A stretch of DNA of 64,000 nt from positions 2,025,470 to 2,089,469 of the forward strand of contig PTFA01000112.1 of the NCBI GenBank assembly GCA_003342895.1, given 5' to 3'. The position numbers and the translations under genes were made by a program. The notes under the pieces were generated by a model. It did not search any database and was not told the origin of the DNA. It was given only the letters and a program-made list of their open reading frames with translations. Each line of letters opens with the position of its first letter. Within the stretch, counting starts at the first letter, position 1. Positions 36,269 to 50,600 of the stretch are shown one piece after another. This stretch comes from Casuarius casuarius. Lineage: Eukaryota; Chordata; Aves; Casuariiformes; Casuariidae.

Positions 36269-39200
36269 AAATTATTCTGGAACATACTGGGTGCTCCCTT
36301 CAGGCAATGTGTTAGGTAGACTGAATAGGACCTCAAAAACATGTGGGCAAGTCCTGTTCTTGTTGGAAACAGCTTCAAACTGTACAAGATGACAAGAATG
36401 CTGTCTGCTAGGTTTCTTCCTGACAAGTAGTTCAAACAATTGAGAATTTAGGCTCAATAGGAAAATAATTTGAAAGGTTGAACATACAGCTCATGCAGCC
36501 TAACTTTAAGGATTCAGAGTAGCATTCAGCAAGAGTTTGGTTAAAGCAGAGTATTGTGTTTGGTTTAGGGAATGGCTAAACTACCATCATGAGACTGATT
36601 AGGATAAAAAGAAAAAAAAAATCTATTCATAACTTGCTAGCAGAAACATGAACTAAGGTTTCCTTTCAGACATCTGCCTTTTCTTTGATTTAAAGGCAGT
36701 TGGTTACAAAGCATCCTCCTTTTAACTGTTTTTCCCCCCCCTCATGAGGGGAACACATGAACCATAAAAAAACACATTTGACTCAAATATTCCAAACAGC
36801 CAGTTACCTGATTTTATTCTGCACAATTAAAGATGAATTTGGATTGCAAGGAAAAAGATAGGTCCTAAGCCAACACTTACCTAACGAAAGCAAGCGAATG
36901 AAACTCAGCAGCACTGAAAAGAATACCCAGTAGAAACCAAATATAACTTCAACATATATTCATGGTCTGTCTAGAAATGTCTTTGATGTTAAACCTCATA
37001 TGGCACACTTAGTATTTTTTATAATTCATTTCCTATGGAAACTAATGAGCTTAAGAGTGAAATTACCTCATTGAAAGTCAAAATGAGGAAGTGTGAAGAA
37101 AAGATGGATGACCTGAAAAAGCAGATTTAGAAGCAATCTTTGCATATTAAGCATTGCTGTGGGAAATAGTGTAATTAGTTTTCTTCAGAAGTTATTCCCT
37201 GGAATTGTGTAAGTGGTATTTCAGCTCCCAAACATCATGCAAAAAGAATGTTAGATAAAATAGGTGGAAAAAATGAGAAATCCCCACACATTCTTTTTAA
37301 AACCAAGAGATCCTCTTCCTAACTTTCAGTAACACAGTGCCTGTTGGTTTATTTTTGGAGTACAGACTGTACAAAATAAGGCCCCTTTCTAGCAGAATTT
37401 TGTAAGAAACCATAAGAAAACACATTTTTGGAGTGTAGTTTAGTGTGGACCATTCTCTTCTCAAATGCCTAACTGCTCCTACTTGAATCACTTATTTCGC
37501 TAAGTTCTTGCCATAGGCTAAACAATCTGCACTATACCGTTCTACTTAAGAATAGAAATTGATACAAAATAGATATTCTTTTATTTGCAAAATAAACTAG
37601 CTAATGATTGATCTTTTGAGTGTCAAATACCAAGAGTTTCCATTAAATTCAAAGGAAGGCAGTATTAGAGCTTGAACACAAATGAATGTACGCAGCTGCT
37701 GATTCAAATACTTGAATCAGCAGTGAGGGCTCTCAGATTAGCACTCACTGTTGATATGTTATCAGCTATTCCAGCTGCAAAAGGCCACATACTGTATTCT
37801 GTTTTTCTCATAATCATGCACTTCCTCCATAAAGGATAAAGAAAGAGGGTAGCTCTAAGAAGCTTACGTTGTGCCAGACCTGATCAAATGGCGTAAGCCA
37901 AAAAAAGCCTTCTAAATTAGGTTAGTTACAAGCTATTTGGTGACATAATGGAATATAAAACATTTAAATCCGCCAATATAAATGCAAAGCAAGCCAATAC
38001 CATTTCAAGTTTAAAGGTCTATAGGTTTGTCTTTATGGCTCACAGAACAACATGACATTTTCACTTTTATATTACTTAACTGTGAGTTTGAATTTCTCTT
38101 CAATGTAGTCTGAAGAACAAGTGACAGCTGGCTTAAGAACAGCAGTATGGATTAGCTACAATATTAAAAGATTTCTATTTCCAACTTCAAATGTGAGAGC
38201 AGTACCAATGCAAAAGAGCCTAGGATCCTCAGCTGCAATTTAAAGTTTTAACAACCGTGGCATAACTGACCTCAAAAATCAGACACAATAGGGTGCTGAC
38301 AAACCTTCCTATTTATTAAGCAGGGGAAAAGTAACCATCTACTAGGAAAAGTTCTAATAGTAGCTATTTGAAATCCTAAAATTTATACAAATTAGATCAC
38401 TGAAAATATGGAAGGTATAAAGACTCTAACAGAATATGACAATCATTTTTTCTAGCCTTCTGCTAAATCTGCAGTGGTATAATGCTTGTCACTTTTGTGT
38501 CTACAGTGTTGAAAGAAATTAAAATGCTATCCACTTGTTTTTTAAAAAAAATAATTTTTTTTTAATTAGCTTCTTGAAGTCATCTTGTCTACAAAAGCTA
38601 ATACTATTTAGATAGCTTTTAGGTTATGTTATTCATTTGATATAAATACTGCAGAGATACTGATGATCCTTTGTGATATCATCTGATACTTGTAAGAAAG
38701 GTTGAGACAATTCCATGGAATGACAAGAGTCATGTCATTCTCAGTTACAAGTTTGAGTATGATATTTCGTTGTAAAATCTCAACATTCAAATAATTGACA
38801 ATTTCACCAAGCATTAGAAAATGTCACATACATCCTTTTCTGTGGTGAGAGAATACACCACAGAAGAAACAGAAACAGACAACTTCAGTGAATAGCTTTT
38901 TTTTTTTTTTTTTAATTAATAACTTCTTAGTTCAGGAAAAAAATAAATCACAAAAAGAGAACTGGAAGAACTACGCTCCACCTTCTTTATAAAAGAACTT
39001 TCTCAAAGAGAGAGACTATATACCTTATTCACCACAATGTCAAACCCTATCGTAATCACCCTGGTTTTCACAACGTCTATTCTACAACATTTCATGCTCA
39101 GCTTCCAAGTATCTCTTATAAAGAAGGTGGGGGTGTGCTTTAGACAGGTTAAAAATATGCTGCACCTTTACAGTATTTAAACAATTACACCAAGCATAGT

Positions 39201-40558
39201 TCATACATTTATCACATTAACTATCACCTGGCAACCATACATTTAAAAAGGTCTAATGTATAGAGTATGTAATACCCATGAAAGATACTCTTACTTACTT
39301 AAGAGCATATAAAGATCAGGATTTATTCACCCTCCCCATCTGCAAGTTAATTTCTCATCTCTTCCTGGTACAATATAAATGACAAAAAGAAAAAAAACCC
39401 TTCATTCCATTGCACTACCGCAACCCTATATGCATAGAAAGGCAGATTAATTATCTGTAACAGGGGAAAGGAAGAGGGGCTTATAAAAGGAATTTGAAGA
39501 ACCTCTACTGCACAGGTAGTTTAGATGTTAAGTACATGAGTTTGGGTTTTTTTTTCCAATTTTAAGTCACATAATACATCCCTATACACACATAACTTGA
39601 GTAAGTGCAAGCGAGGTTGTACATAGTACTGTAGACATATTATTCTTGACCAACAAAAAAAAATTCAGCACATGAGTGGCTTGAACACTAGCACAGTGAC
39701 AAGTCTATGCTGAAAGCCCATCTGGGGTGTGGGAAGTGGTGAGTGAGAATGCAAAGCACATTTCTGCATATAATGTGCAAAGGCTCAGTCTCCACAACTG
39801 CACTCAGTTTGCTACATGCACAGCCAGAGATGAAAATGAGATAAAAAACAGCTGGGAATGGTTGTCCTGAGAAGATACAATAACCATAAAAAAAATCTAA
39901 ACATAAAAATACAAATACAGAATTAACAGAACATTGTTAATAGTAGTAAGACAGAAACAAACTGTTGTTTTTAAAAGAAGTTTCAAGTATTATTCCAGAT
40001 CCAATTTCAATCCTACTTACAGGAGAAAATGCCCAGAGATTAGGAAGAGAAGTCCACACCAAAGTGTACTTTTAATAGCATACGGGCATGGTCAACAGAC
40101 CCATCCTTGCGGCAGCTATTTTAGAAAATAAAAATCTAAACAGAAATGCATCGTTCTAATTAGCATTCATATTAACATGTGCATTACTGGAAATAGTTGT
40201 TTAATTCACTGACACCAGTAGACACAGTGTGCTGCATCATTTGTGCTCCATTATAACACAGAGTATTGTGTGTACACTTTTTAATATTGAAGTATAAATC
40301 TTGCTCACAAAATAAGGCATACTTAAAAACAACATGGTATCTACAGAGGTAACGTTGTATGCTTTCTTCTCATTCTGTTTCACTCTTCTAGGTACAACAA
40401 TAAAGAAAAACTGGTCCCAGTCAAGTGCGTGAACATTAGTTATCAGATTGCTATGAAACAGATCAGACTGCACCAAATTCTTTTTAATGATGCTTGGGAA
40501 GTTTCCTAAATGAGCTTTGCAAAAGGTGTGGGAATAAAATCTACGTTTTGGGGAGTTC

Positions 40559-40564
40559 TTTATT
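40559..40564 (-). promoter_or_regulatory. CHFR: Candidate CHFR polyadenylation signal
   Basis: TTTATT on the plus strand is AATAAA on the CHFR strand, about 1.1 kb after the stop codon. Another copy lies nearer the stop at 41388-41393. There is no clear GU-rich element, so the choice is uncertain. Confidence 0.25.
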
Positions 40565-41652
40565 TTTTTGTTTTTAATACCAGTGACACCAGTGTCCTCC
40601 CTCATCATCCTTAGCCCTGGCCAAAAATGCCTCCATGTTGCTACAATTTGTCCATACTGAATTATTTTCGGTAAGATTGCTCTTTTCAGTAAAGCTGCTA
40701 TATTCTGTTTTAAATTATAGCTTTTTCTACATTTTTACCAGTGTACGCATGCTAGAGAACAGCTGCATGGCAGAGGTACATACTTAGCATACAATATCAA
40801 ACCAAAAAAGAAATACAAAAAGTGAACCAGTGTGTCCTACTGGCTGCTCTATGTCAAAAGCACTGTTTGGTCTTCTGATATAAAATACTACAGAAGTAAT
40901 ATTAGCAGAAGTCTGTTCTGCTTCAAGTATTACCCCAACTTTAAATGTGATTTTCAAATTTTTGTGCAATTATTTTTGTAATTTAACATGAATAAAAACA
41001 TCAACACTACTAAACTAAGAAAAGAAACTGTACTTCTTCCATTATAACACTGCACATATGGTAGAAGCTTTAAGCTGAAACAGCTGTTAAATGGACGGAA
41101 AAGTTTTTTTTTTTAAATAAAGAGAAGATTAATGTGTTTCTAGTTCAAATGGAATGGGTAGTGACAAAAACAGACTACAGCAAAAAGCAGTTATGAATAT
41201 ACGCTGACAATTTCCTTCTTAAATATTAATGGCTCTTGAAATATCCATCAGTTACTTATACAAAACATTTCTATTTTAAGTCTAAGGATTTTTCTCAGTT
41301 TCTCCACAAGTAGTGCAAATACACTCCTTATTCTTAGGTCTTCCCAAGATATGGCTGGTGGGTGTGTGGGTGTGATTTTTGTTTGTTTTTATTCTTCACT
41401 GCAGTGATACAGGGACACTGTAGTCATAAGGATGGAATGCAATGCTTGCCGGACTTTCTTGAAAACAAAACCAAAAACCTACCTTACTCATATACAGCTG
41501 TAAAATTCTACAAATTAAAAAGTTCACACCAGATTACCTGATGCAAAAGTTATTGATTCCCTGCTATGGGGGAACTGAGAAGATCCCCTGAAACCTTAAA
41601 CTGTACAAGCAGTGTTATAGGTTTTTGNCCCCTCTCTATAGACTACAAGTAT

Positions 41653-41695
41653 TCAGTTCTTGAAACGTGTTTGTTCACAAATGTGATTGAATTTC
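41653..41695 (-). CDS. CHFR: CHFR last coding exon (end of PBZ finger)
   Basis: After an acceptor ending ttcag, one base completes a Met codon. Thirteen codons (KFNHICEQTRFKN) and TGA follow. It supplies the last His and Cys of the PBZ zinc finger. The end TRFKN is typical of CHFR. Confidence 0.93.
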
Positions 41696-44600
41696 CTGAA
41701 ATAAAAAAACCAAAAAGTATTAAAATGTAACAAAGTTCTCAGAAGTCAGGCAACACAAAAGAGTCAGCATCTTTCATAGGGTATTTTAAATGTTAAACAG
41801 TTTAAAGCAGAACATTTACATGGTAACATATCTGTCTTTCAGAACCTGTTTAGACTGAAATCTACCACCATGTTATTTGTAACAGGATTTTCAGCATCTC
41901 TCCTGCCTAACCCTCGTTAGTGATATTATGCACACAGAAAACCTGTTATTAAAAGCCCTCCTCTATACTTCTGCATACTTCAAATCCAGAAAGCAATTAA
42001 AATCAGAGAATTAAATTTTGCCCTGAGAGACATTAGTCATTTTTTGTAATCAGCATTATACAAGTCAGTGGGAACTAGTGTTAACCAGGCTAATAAACAC
42101 ATTTCAGTATAAACATGTTCTTCCACTGGCTTAGATTCTTCTTCTGGAAGAACGATAAAGGACAGTTAAAGTTTTTCCTCATTCTGTATTATTCGGGTTC
42201 TATGGGAATAACAAGCCAACCTTCCTGAATTAAAGAGGTAACACAAAATTCTGTAAAAGGCACTTCTAATTCTCAAAAACTTCTCACTACCAATTCTTTG
42301 TTTCTTTCTTACTTGGGTTATGTATCTCCTAACACATAACTGAAACACAAGTTAAGAACTGGGGTGTTGAGTGTGTGCATGTGTCTGTCTGTGTGTGTGT
42401 GTATACACATGTGGAGGAGACGATGCAAACAAGATCATGCATTTTAGTCCTCTTACTGAATCAGACAAAAGATTAGAAAGAAATCTTTCTCACACAACCA
42501 AACTTGTTAGCAGAACAGTTTAGCAAAAAAAAAAAAACAAACCAAAACAACACTGATGATCTAGAAGTGGTATGATAGGATTGCTTGGTTTTATAGATTT
42601 TTGGAACTAACAACAGCAGCCAGTAAAGTGCTAGAAACAGCCAATGCTTGAAGAAAAAACAAACCAAAAAACCCTTGCATCATTCCCATTCTAGATGGAA
42701 ACAGAATTATCCAATATGAACAAAGAATACTGGCAAGTGCTTTCATGTAGAATTACCTCTCTGATACATCAAAATAAAATATTCTCTGGGTACACAGTAC
42801 TATAACATGAATTTACAGACAGCTGAGATACTTTGAATTACATTTGCAACTTAAATTCCAAATTATTTTTGAAAGATACTTGGCAAAAACCTCTGAATTT
42901 GTAACAGAGTGGAGATGAATATTTTAAAAGCCTTTCTTATGATTTGCTTACATGAGCTGTACAGCAACGCACAGTACAAAAATAAGAAAGGAATTATGCT
43001 GTGTGTGTGTGTGTGTGTGTGTGCGCGTGCGCGCACGCGCATGTGTGTGTGTGTTCATTGCAGCATTAGAAAGATAGTGCAGAACCTAGTATTCATTAAA
43101 GCAATTTCTTAGTATGGTGTAATAATTCCTCTGTCAGGAACTGCACCGAGAATTTAGAGAAAAAGACCTTGCTTTTTCAGATGCACATTTTCTGTGAATG
43201 ACCAGATACCATAAAAGGACTAAAATTGTTCATCCAGAACAAAAAAAAAAAAATTGCCTTACATTCTCATGGTTTCATGCTGTAGTAGTGAGGAGGACAA
43301 AATTGCAAACAGATTCTTGAATTCAAAAAATTCATTTTTAAAGCTATCCAGTGCTACTAACCATATATGACCCATTCAGGAGCCCATGCCCCCTAGATAT
43401 AACAAAACACTAGAGAAGTAGAAGGTTATCCTCATCTTTTCAGGCTCAGAACTTCATTTTCACCAGGTACCAGATTGCTTGGGTCAAAGGAATAAAACCT
43501 AGGAAGTCCTCCAAAAACAGGAACTGGTAAGTCACACCAGGCTCCTAATTTTACATGTTCCAAGTTCTTTTGCTTCTTTTGCTGCAAATTATTCCCACCA
43601 ATTTACCCCTTCAAAGTCTGCTGCACTTCACTAGAGGAGTCTCTCTCAGAATTTCAAAAGGAAACAGCACAGGGCTAATTATTGTATATACAGTGTATTT
43701 AAGAGGCACCCAGACATAAGCAAATAAGACGCTGCTTCAGTGGGAAAAGACCAGAAGTTAAGGGGCAGGGGGGAGGGCTGGAAAACAAGACTCAAGAAGT
43801 GTCAGCCATGGGTTACAACAACTTACAAGTGCTAGTGCTACCCTTCTGACACGCGCAAAGGGCTCACTTCAAACCCAAAAGCTCATCAAATTTTGCTTGT
43901 GCTGCAGCAGTGTTCCTCATGCTTGAGGTATGAGCTGCAACTTCACAACTACTTTTCTAGCCATGAATTTATGGTACTTTAAAGTTTTTGGGGTGTGGGT
44001 GTGTGGTTTTTTTTAATAAAAAACAAACACTTTCTAAATAGTATGACTTACATGGCATGATGTGCTTTGACCTGAGTCCGACAGTTGCGCCCCCAGTAGC
44101 AATCAGGACGTGATGTGACAGTCACTACAAAACAAACAAACGAAGCACTACATTTATTGCAGAAGCCATTAAATAAGGAGATGTAGATTGTTAAGCCACT
44201 GCTAACAGCAGTTACTCACCAGAGCAGGGGTGAGGAAGAAACAAAGCAAGATTGCCAACAAACTACTGTAAACTACACTACTTCACCTTTCTAGACACAA
44301 ACAAACACTTATTAAGGACAAAAAATTCATTCTGAATTTTAGGCTTATGCAGACTTATGATGAAACAATTTGGTTCACAGGGCTCTCGGTTGAAATTTTA
44401 CCATTCAGTTCAATAGAGATGGGCTTTAAGACACTAGGCACATGCCTAGATACATATCCGTATGAAAGAAAGACGTATTAATTTGGGCAGTGGTCATTGC
44501 TTTCCCCTAGTTTTAGGTACATTACAACTCCGTGGTTCCACTAAGGGGAAAACTAAGGGGAAAGGCTAGACTGACTGTATCTCATTAAGCACAACAGCAG

Positions 44601-47600
44601 AAGCAGAGTTTTCAATAGTTTGTGACAGGGATGCTGCTGCTAACAAGAAGGACTGAATGGACAAAGGTAACAGATTTAGAAGTAGACTGATGGAAGAGTT
44701 TCTATACCCAATATATCTGGAATTGAAGGAGGCAAAGTTGCATGTATGGTATCCTATACTGACACTGTAAATATAAGCAGATTGAGAATTCATTTATGAA
44801 AACATTCTTGTTCCTAGCTGAGAGCTGGTAAAATGTGTTCAGCAAATGCATAATATTATGTATTTAAGAAAATAAATTAACCTATAGCAAGTAGTTCCTG
44901 TTGACTATATTCCAGATTTTACTAAATTCCTCTTTTCAATATGCATATATTTACTATATAGATGAACACATCATACTGAAGGAAGAGAACCCCATTAGGG
45001 AGTCTAACAATAGCTATATGCAAACTTAGCAGCTCACAAGCAAAACAATCTTCACAAGATATTAGCCCTACAACAACATTCCACTAGGCTACATGAAGGT
45101 GTTAAAGATCCCCTACAAAAGGAATCTCTCCATTAATCTGGGGATTCAAAAANNNNNNNNNNNNNNNNNNNNNNNNNNNNNNNNNNNNNNNNNNNNNNNN
45201 NNNNNNNNNNNNNNNNNNNNNNNNNNNNNNNNNNNNNNNNNNNNNNNNNNNNNNNNNNNNNNNNNNNNNNNNNNNNNNNNNNNNNNNNNNNNNNNNNNNN
45301 NNNNNNNNNNNNNNNNNNNNNNNNNNNNNNNNNNNNNNNNNNNNNNNNNNNNNNNNNNNNNNNNNNNNNNNNNNNNNNNNNNNNNNNNNNNNNNNNNNNN
45401 NNNNNNNNNNNNNNNNNNNNNNNNNNNNNNNNNNNNNNNNNNNNNNNNNNNNNNNNNNNNNNNNNNNNNNNNNNNNNNNNNNNNNNNNNNNNNNNNNNNN
45501 NNNNNNNNNNNNNNNNNNNNNNNNNNNNNNNNNNNNNNNNNNNNNNNNNNNNNNNNNNNNNNNNNNNNNNNNNNNNNNNNNNNNNNNNNNNNNNNNNNNN
45601 NNNNNNNNNNNNNNNNNNNNNNNNNNNNNNNNACACACACACATATACACACACACATATACACACACACATATACACACACACATATACACACACACAT
45701 ATACACACACACATATACACACACACATATACACACACGAGAGAGAGAGAGAGAGAGAAATGAATATAATACAGAAGGGATGTACCTGACAGCATAAAAA
45801 CTCCTCTTTGAAGAGCTAAGAGACTTTCGTTTAACATATTTTTCCATGTCAAACCCCTGGATGCCAGGTAATCCTGAAACAGAGCAATTTAAGCGTTCAA
45901 TTGAGAAAAATTTGCAACATTAAGAAGAGCGACCAAACCATTCACCCTCCAATTTTCTTAAACCTAGACCTAGCTAGGTTTACAAAATGGAATGATGTTG
46001 ATCACAAATAAAAAGAAAATACCATTTCTTTAACTTAATTAGCAAGATACTTTCAAATCACCAATAAAGCCTTCGATTTAGTACCTTTTGTTCAGAAGAT
46101 TCCTACTTTTGCCAAAAGGATGCAAGTAGATCCATTTCAGTCACACTCTCATTTAACTTAAATCAAGATTTCATCCAGTTTACCTACTTTAGATAACCCA
46201 GTTATGGCACGGACAAAATATTTTCCATGTAACCTAAAGAGAATTTTAACTTGTCTGGAAGAAAACATTTGATGATCCTCACTTTCCTGGTAGATTAAGT
46301 GAATTATTTTTCTCTTTCATTAATATTTTGGATATTACACGTAGAACTGTAGAAACAGGCTTCCCTAACAAATACTTCATACAAGTAGAATTCTTCGATG
46401 GCTTAACAGCCAAATGTATCTCAGTTCTACAGTGTGCCTATCAGTCATTTAGACCAAGCTCAGAAGTAACGTCTGGAATTTTGGCCTTCCTGGCACCTGC
46501 CAAACATGCATGCTGGAGAAATTAAACTTCAGGATTGCCTCAATATGATTATTTTTTGTTAATTTGGGAGGTAAAGGAAGAGCTGATGCTAATCAAAATG
46601 CACCTCTAGAATACGATGCCCTCTCATATACAGACTGAAAGATCCAAATGATTACCCCAAAATAACTCAAGGTATTTCCAGTCTAGCCACACTAACTATA
46701 ACCTTGGTCCAGCTGAACATTCACGGCTCATTTGATTTGCCTTTTAGAAGCCAGGTGCTGCAAGTGACACAGTGCTGTCACTGTAACTGTTAGGCAGCAG
46801 CATATCACTATAATTTCATAAGTCAGTAAGCCTTAAACATTATGTATCATACATAATGATTTTTAAACATACCTTTAGGATATCTGACTCATAGTGGTTG
46901 TTATTTAGGACTCCATCTAAACACTTGTCACCAAGATTTATTTCTAATCAGGAGGAAAAAAAAAAAGAAGTTACTATTTCTTCCCCAAACTAGTTGGCCT
47001 TTACCCATTTCCTGAAGAGGTTTTCCCATCTCCTGAAAGGAGGCACACAGACTCATGTGATCACCAAGTACACAACTGCATTCAACCAAGTACGTGATAT
47101 GTAACTTCCAGTGGTAATCAAAGATACGGCATTAAGATTTATAATTTCACCTGTAGTCCACAATCACAACTACTGATCTCCACAAAGTAACAGTCCCATT
47201 AAAGGATATTCCATTAGCTTCAAACTGCAGCCTATTTGTTTCAACTGCTCTAATTTATTTTTAAATATATCTAAAAGCTTAAGCAGTCTAGTTTAAGAGC
47301 AAAAAGTTCTTTTCAAAACAGTTAACATCAGATGCTCAGTGTTCTTGCGTTGATTTGTATGATTTTCCTACTAGGCTGAAACACACCACGATTCTTTTTA
47401 ATACAGAAAGCATCATGTCTAACAAGTGCAGTTCTCAAGCTTAATATGATACGAAGACAAAAGGTTAAGTCCTCTCAAATCTAAGACATACACCTTTCAA
47501 GGATTATTTGTATTTGCAGTGTGAGGATACAGACTTTGTTCCCTTTTGCATGACTGTGCTACAAACTAAACTATTTTATTTCTTAAATTACCTAAAGTTC

Positions 47601-50600
47601 AAGACAGACAGACATATTATTGCAAAGTGAGCAGGTTCATAAGAAACAGATTATTCCACAGTACCACAGAATGGTGCCAAACAGCCAAAACATGCCATCC
47701 GAGTGCAGCCCCAGTATAAGTGACAGAAGGGTTGCAGACAAACTGTACCTGTAAACAATACAGAAAAATCCTGTGAGGACCACCACCCAACAGTAACCAA
47801 CAGTCATTACTCTTATAAAGCAGCAGCAATAGAGCCCTGCTAAACTTGTTTTTTTTAAAAACAAACAAACAACAACAAAAACAACAAAAAGTACAACTTT
47901 CTCATTTAAAGTAAATTCTATTGGGGAACAACAAATTCTATAAAGGAAGATTCTTTCTTGCTGTGACTACAACAGTCCAAATAAAGAATATCCAGATAAA
48001 GAATCCCCTCCAAATAAACTTAAGTTTAGTTAAAAATAAGGAGAGACATAGTTCTATAGCCAAGATTAAAAAGAAGTAAAATAAATGTACACACATTGCT
48101 GAGGAGCAACATGAGGATTCTGTTCACGCTCTGCTCTTCGGTCAGGCATTGGCTGAAAGCAACAGGTGCATATTACATGACTTCCTTGAGCAGGGCACAC
48201 ATATTCCTGGACAGCTAAATGGCAAAAAAACAGGAGGAGGGAAAAAAGGACAGAATGAACAATGCACAGAATTGCAACCTGGACTATGTAGCAAGTATTA
48301 GCAACATTAAAAATCAGAAAGCGACAAGCAAGCAATAGTGCCTTTTACAAAAACTCTGTAAAAGAGCAGAAAAAATGCCATTTAGACTTCTAAACCATGT
48401 TTGCGTGTAAAGTATTTGAATATGTAAAACAGTTTAAGAACTACCAACCATCAGGAGTCTATTCTGGATAACCAAAGAAAAACCACTGTCAAATCTCCAG
48501 ATATTTGCAAAGACACTTATGTGAAGTGGTGATTCTCACATAGTACTACAAGACCAAGCTTAGTTTACAATGGGCGTTTGAGTTACAGGATCTCAGTTTT
48601 ATACTGCAGAGAAGATTTCATGACACTGACCTGCAGGGAAGTTGGCAGATGTAGATGGTGCATCTCCCAGTGCTTGCATTCCTCCTGCTTCCGTCTCTTG
48701 GCCTGGGCCAGGAAGTGTTGGAACAGAGTGTCGTCGATAGCCTGGGCACTGTCTGCAAACTATATATGGCTGACTGAAAGAATAAAGTAAGGTCATAGGA
48801 AACATTGCCCAATGCAAATACAACTCATCTCCCTGTGCTAGAAAGGGTCAATCATACTCCTGAAGTTTAAATTTCGCATTTCTTCATTCAGTAATATATG
48901 GAAGTTTACACAACACAGTACCACAGAGTTGTAAAGCTGGCTATAGTCATAACAGATAAACAAATAAAAACCCCTTACAATCATTTGTGGTATTCTGTAA
49001 GTATTTCTAAAACAAGAGCAGTGTGACTGGAAGCAAGATGACATCTTCCCAGGATGTACAAACGACTCACACACAATTAACGCACAAGTGGAGCTAAGAT
49101 AGCAAAACAACGTAAGGTTTAAGAGGGTGTAAGGACATGAAGGAGAGGTACAAAGCTGTAATAATCATCTACAGGAAGAACCCAATTTTTCTGTTCCCCT
49201 CTAGACATCCAGCAAAAAGTTTCTGCTGTTGGAAGTAAAGTAGAGCTACTTTAGTGTCTGGGAATCCCTCGGCGAAGCATTAGCTGCTTCAATAACACGC
49301 ATCTGGTGAAAATAGCATGCCAGACACATTAGCATGATCATTGCAGCTGGACTCAGGGTCATGCCCTGCTTTAACTCATGCCAAAATCTTAGCCAGAAAC
49401 CTGTTGCCTCTAAAACAACAGCCATGAAAGGTAATCTCATGTGTCTCATGTGAAGCTGTTGTACAACTGAGGATAGAGCTCCTGGTCTTAAAATGAATCT
49501 TGCTGGGCTTCTAGGGAGTTCTAATTTTAATTATTTTTTGCTGACTGCTCAAGGATCAGTAGAATGGCCAGTACAATTGCCAAGATAATTACTGGTAAGA
49601 ATGAACTTACTTGAAAATGAAAATAAGATTAATTCTTGTAATGATCAGGGAAACACTACCAGCAATCACATATATGGGATGCAATAACAATGTTTGTGAA
49701 ACTAACCTAGTTTGCGATTTTGGGCATTCAAACACAAGCAAATCTGATTCAGTGCACAACTTAAAGGAACATACCTGATATCTGAAGATTCACTATCTAC
49801 ATCTGACAATTCCAAAAGATCCTCAGAACTTCCTTCCTCATCTGAAAAAGATCTCCGCACCTTAGGTTGCAACATATCTTGAGTAATTTTGTTTCTAGCA
49901 TCCATGCTACGTACATCATCTTCATTACGACATTTATCTGCAAGAGAACCAAATTCAAACATCAAGAGAAAAGGATTCATCACATCTGTTCTCCCAAGGA
50001 AAGATCATGACCACCCTACACTTGTTAACATGTTTAGAATTATTGTGTTTTCATGTCCATCAAACTTATTTTTAGATATCAGAGTTACAGAAGATCATAG
50101 TTATATTCCCCTCTGTCAACGGCAGTGAAATATCAGGCAAGCAAAGTTTCATTTTCAGGAGTCCATGATTAAAGTTAATTAAATCCATATTCATGTATAT
50201 TTTTCAGAAGTATCTGATTTAGGTGACCCAATCAGTCAGTGTCCCCTGTTCGTTAATACTGATATCCTGCTCACGACTAAGTAGTAAAATAAAATTAATT
50301 AAGAATTCTTAGTGTGCTCAGTTATAGTATTAAATCACTTTCAATTCTCACCCAATATTTGAAACATTACAAGTTATTACGTCAGATTAAATGCAAGAGC
50401 GTGTTTCTTACAGCTATATTAGAGAAGACAGCACAGTACTAAAACGTACATAGATGCTTGATGCACAGCAGTCTTTCTACATACATCAATTGCACAGCTA
50501 ATGTCTGAAATGCATCAGATTCTGTTATGCACACTGTTCAACTTGCCTGGATGCTGAATCAGATAAGCTTCAACCAAGTTGTTCAATATATGGTTTTTAC

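Larger units (their letters stand above)
34871..40558. other. Convergent intergenic spacer and 3' UTR sequence
   Basis: AT-rich sequence between the 3' ends of the two genes. It holds simple repeats (G run and TATG repeat at 35076-35118, C/T homopolymer junction at 36246-36268, T run at 38897-38913) and nothing that looks like a gene. Part may be 3' UTR of either gene. Confidence 0.55.

Noticed and set aside
40237..40608. 123-codon minus-strand open frame 3' of CHFR
   Set aside because: Lies after the CHFR stop codon in probable 3' UTR; AT-rich composition and no domain.
42985..43060. CRISPR-like repetition
   Set aside because: It is a dinucleotide microsatellite without spacers, in a vertebrate genome.
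45093..45852. Open frames of 210-239 codons across the N gap
   Set aside because: They are artefacts of N bases and AC/AT repeats. The real coding part is only the CHFR exon at 45786-45873.
47617..47868. Two minus-strand open frames of 75 and 83 codons
   Set aside because: Both are in the wrong frame. The CHFR exon 47665-47748 uses the third frame, proven by the cysteine pattern and the phases.
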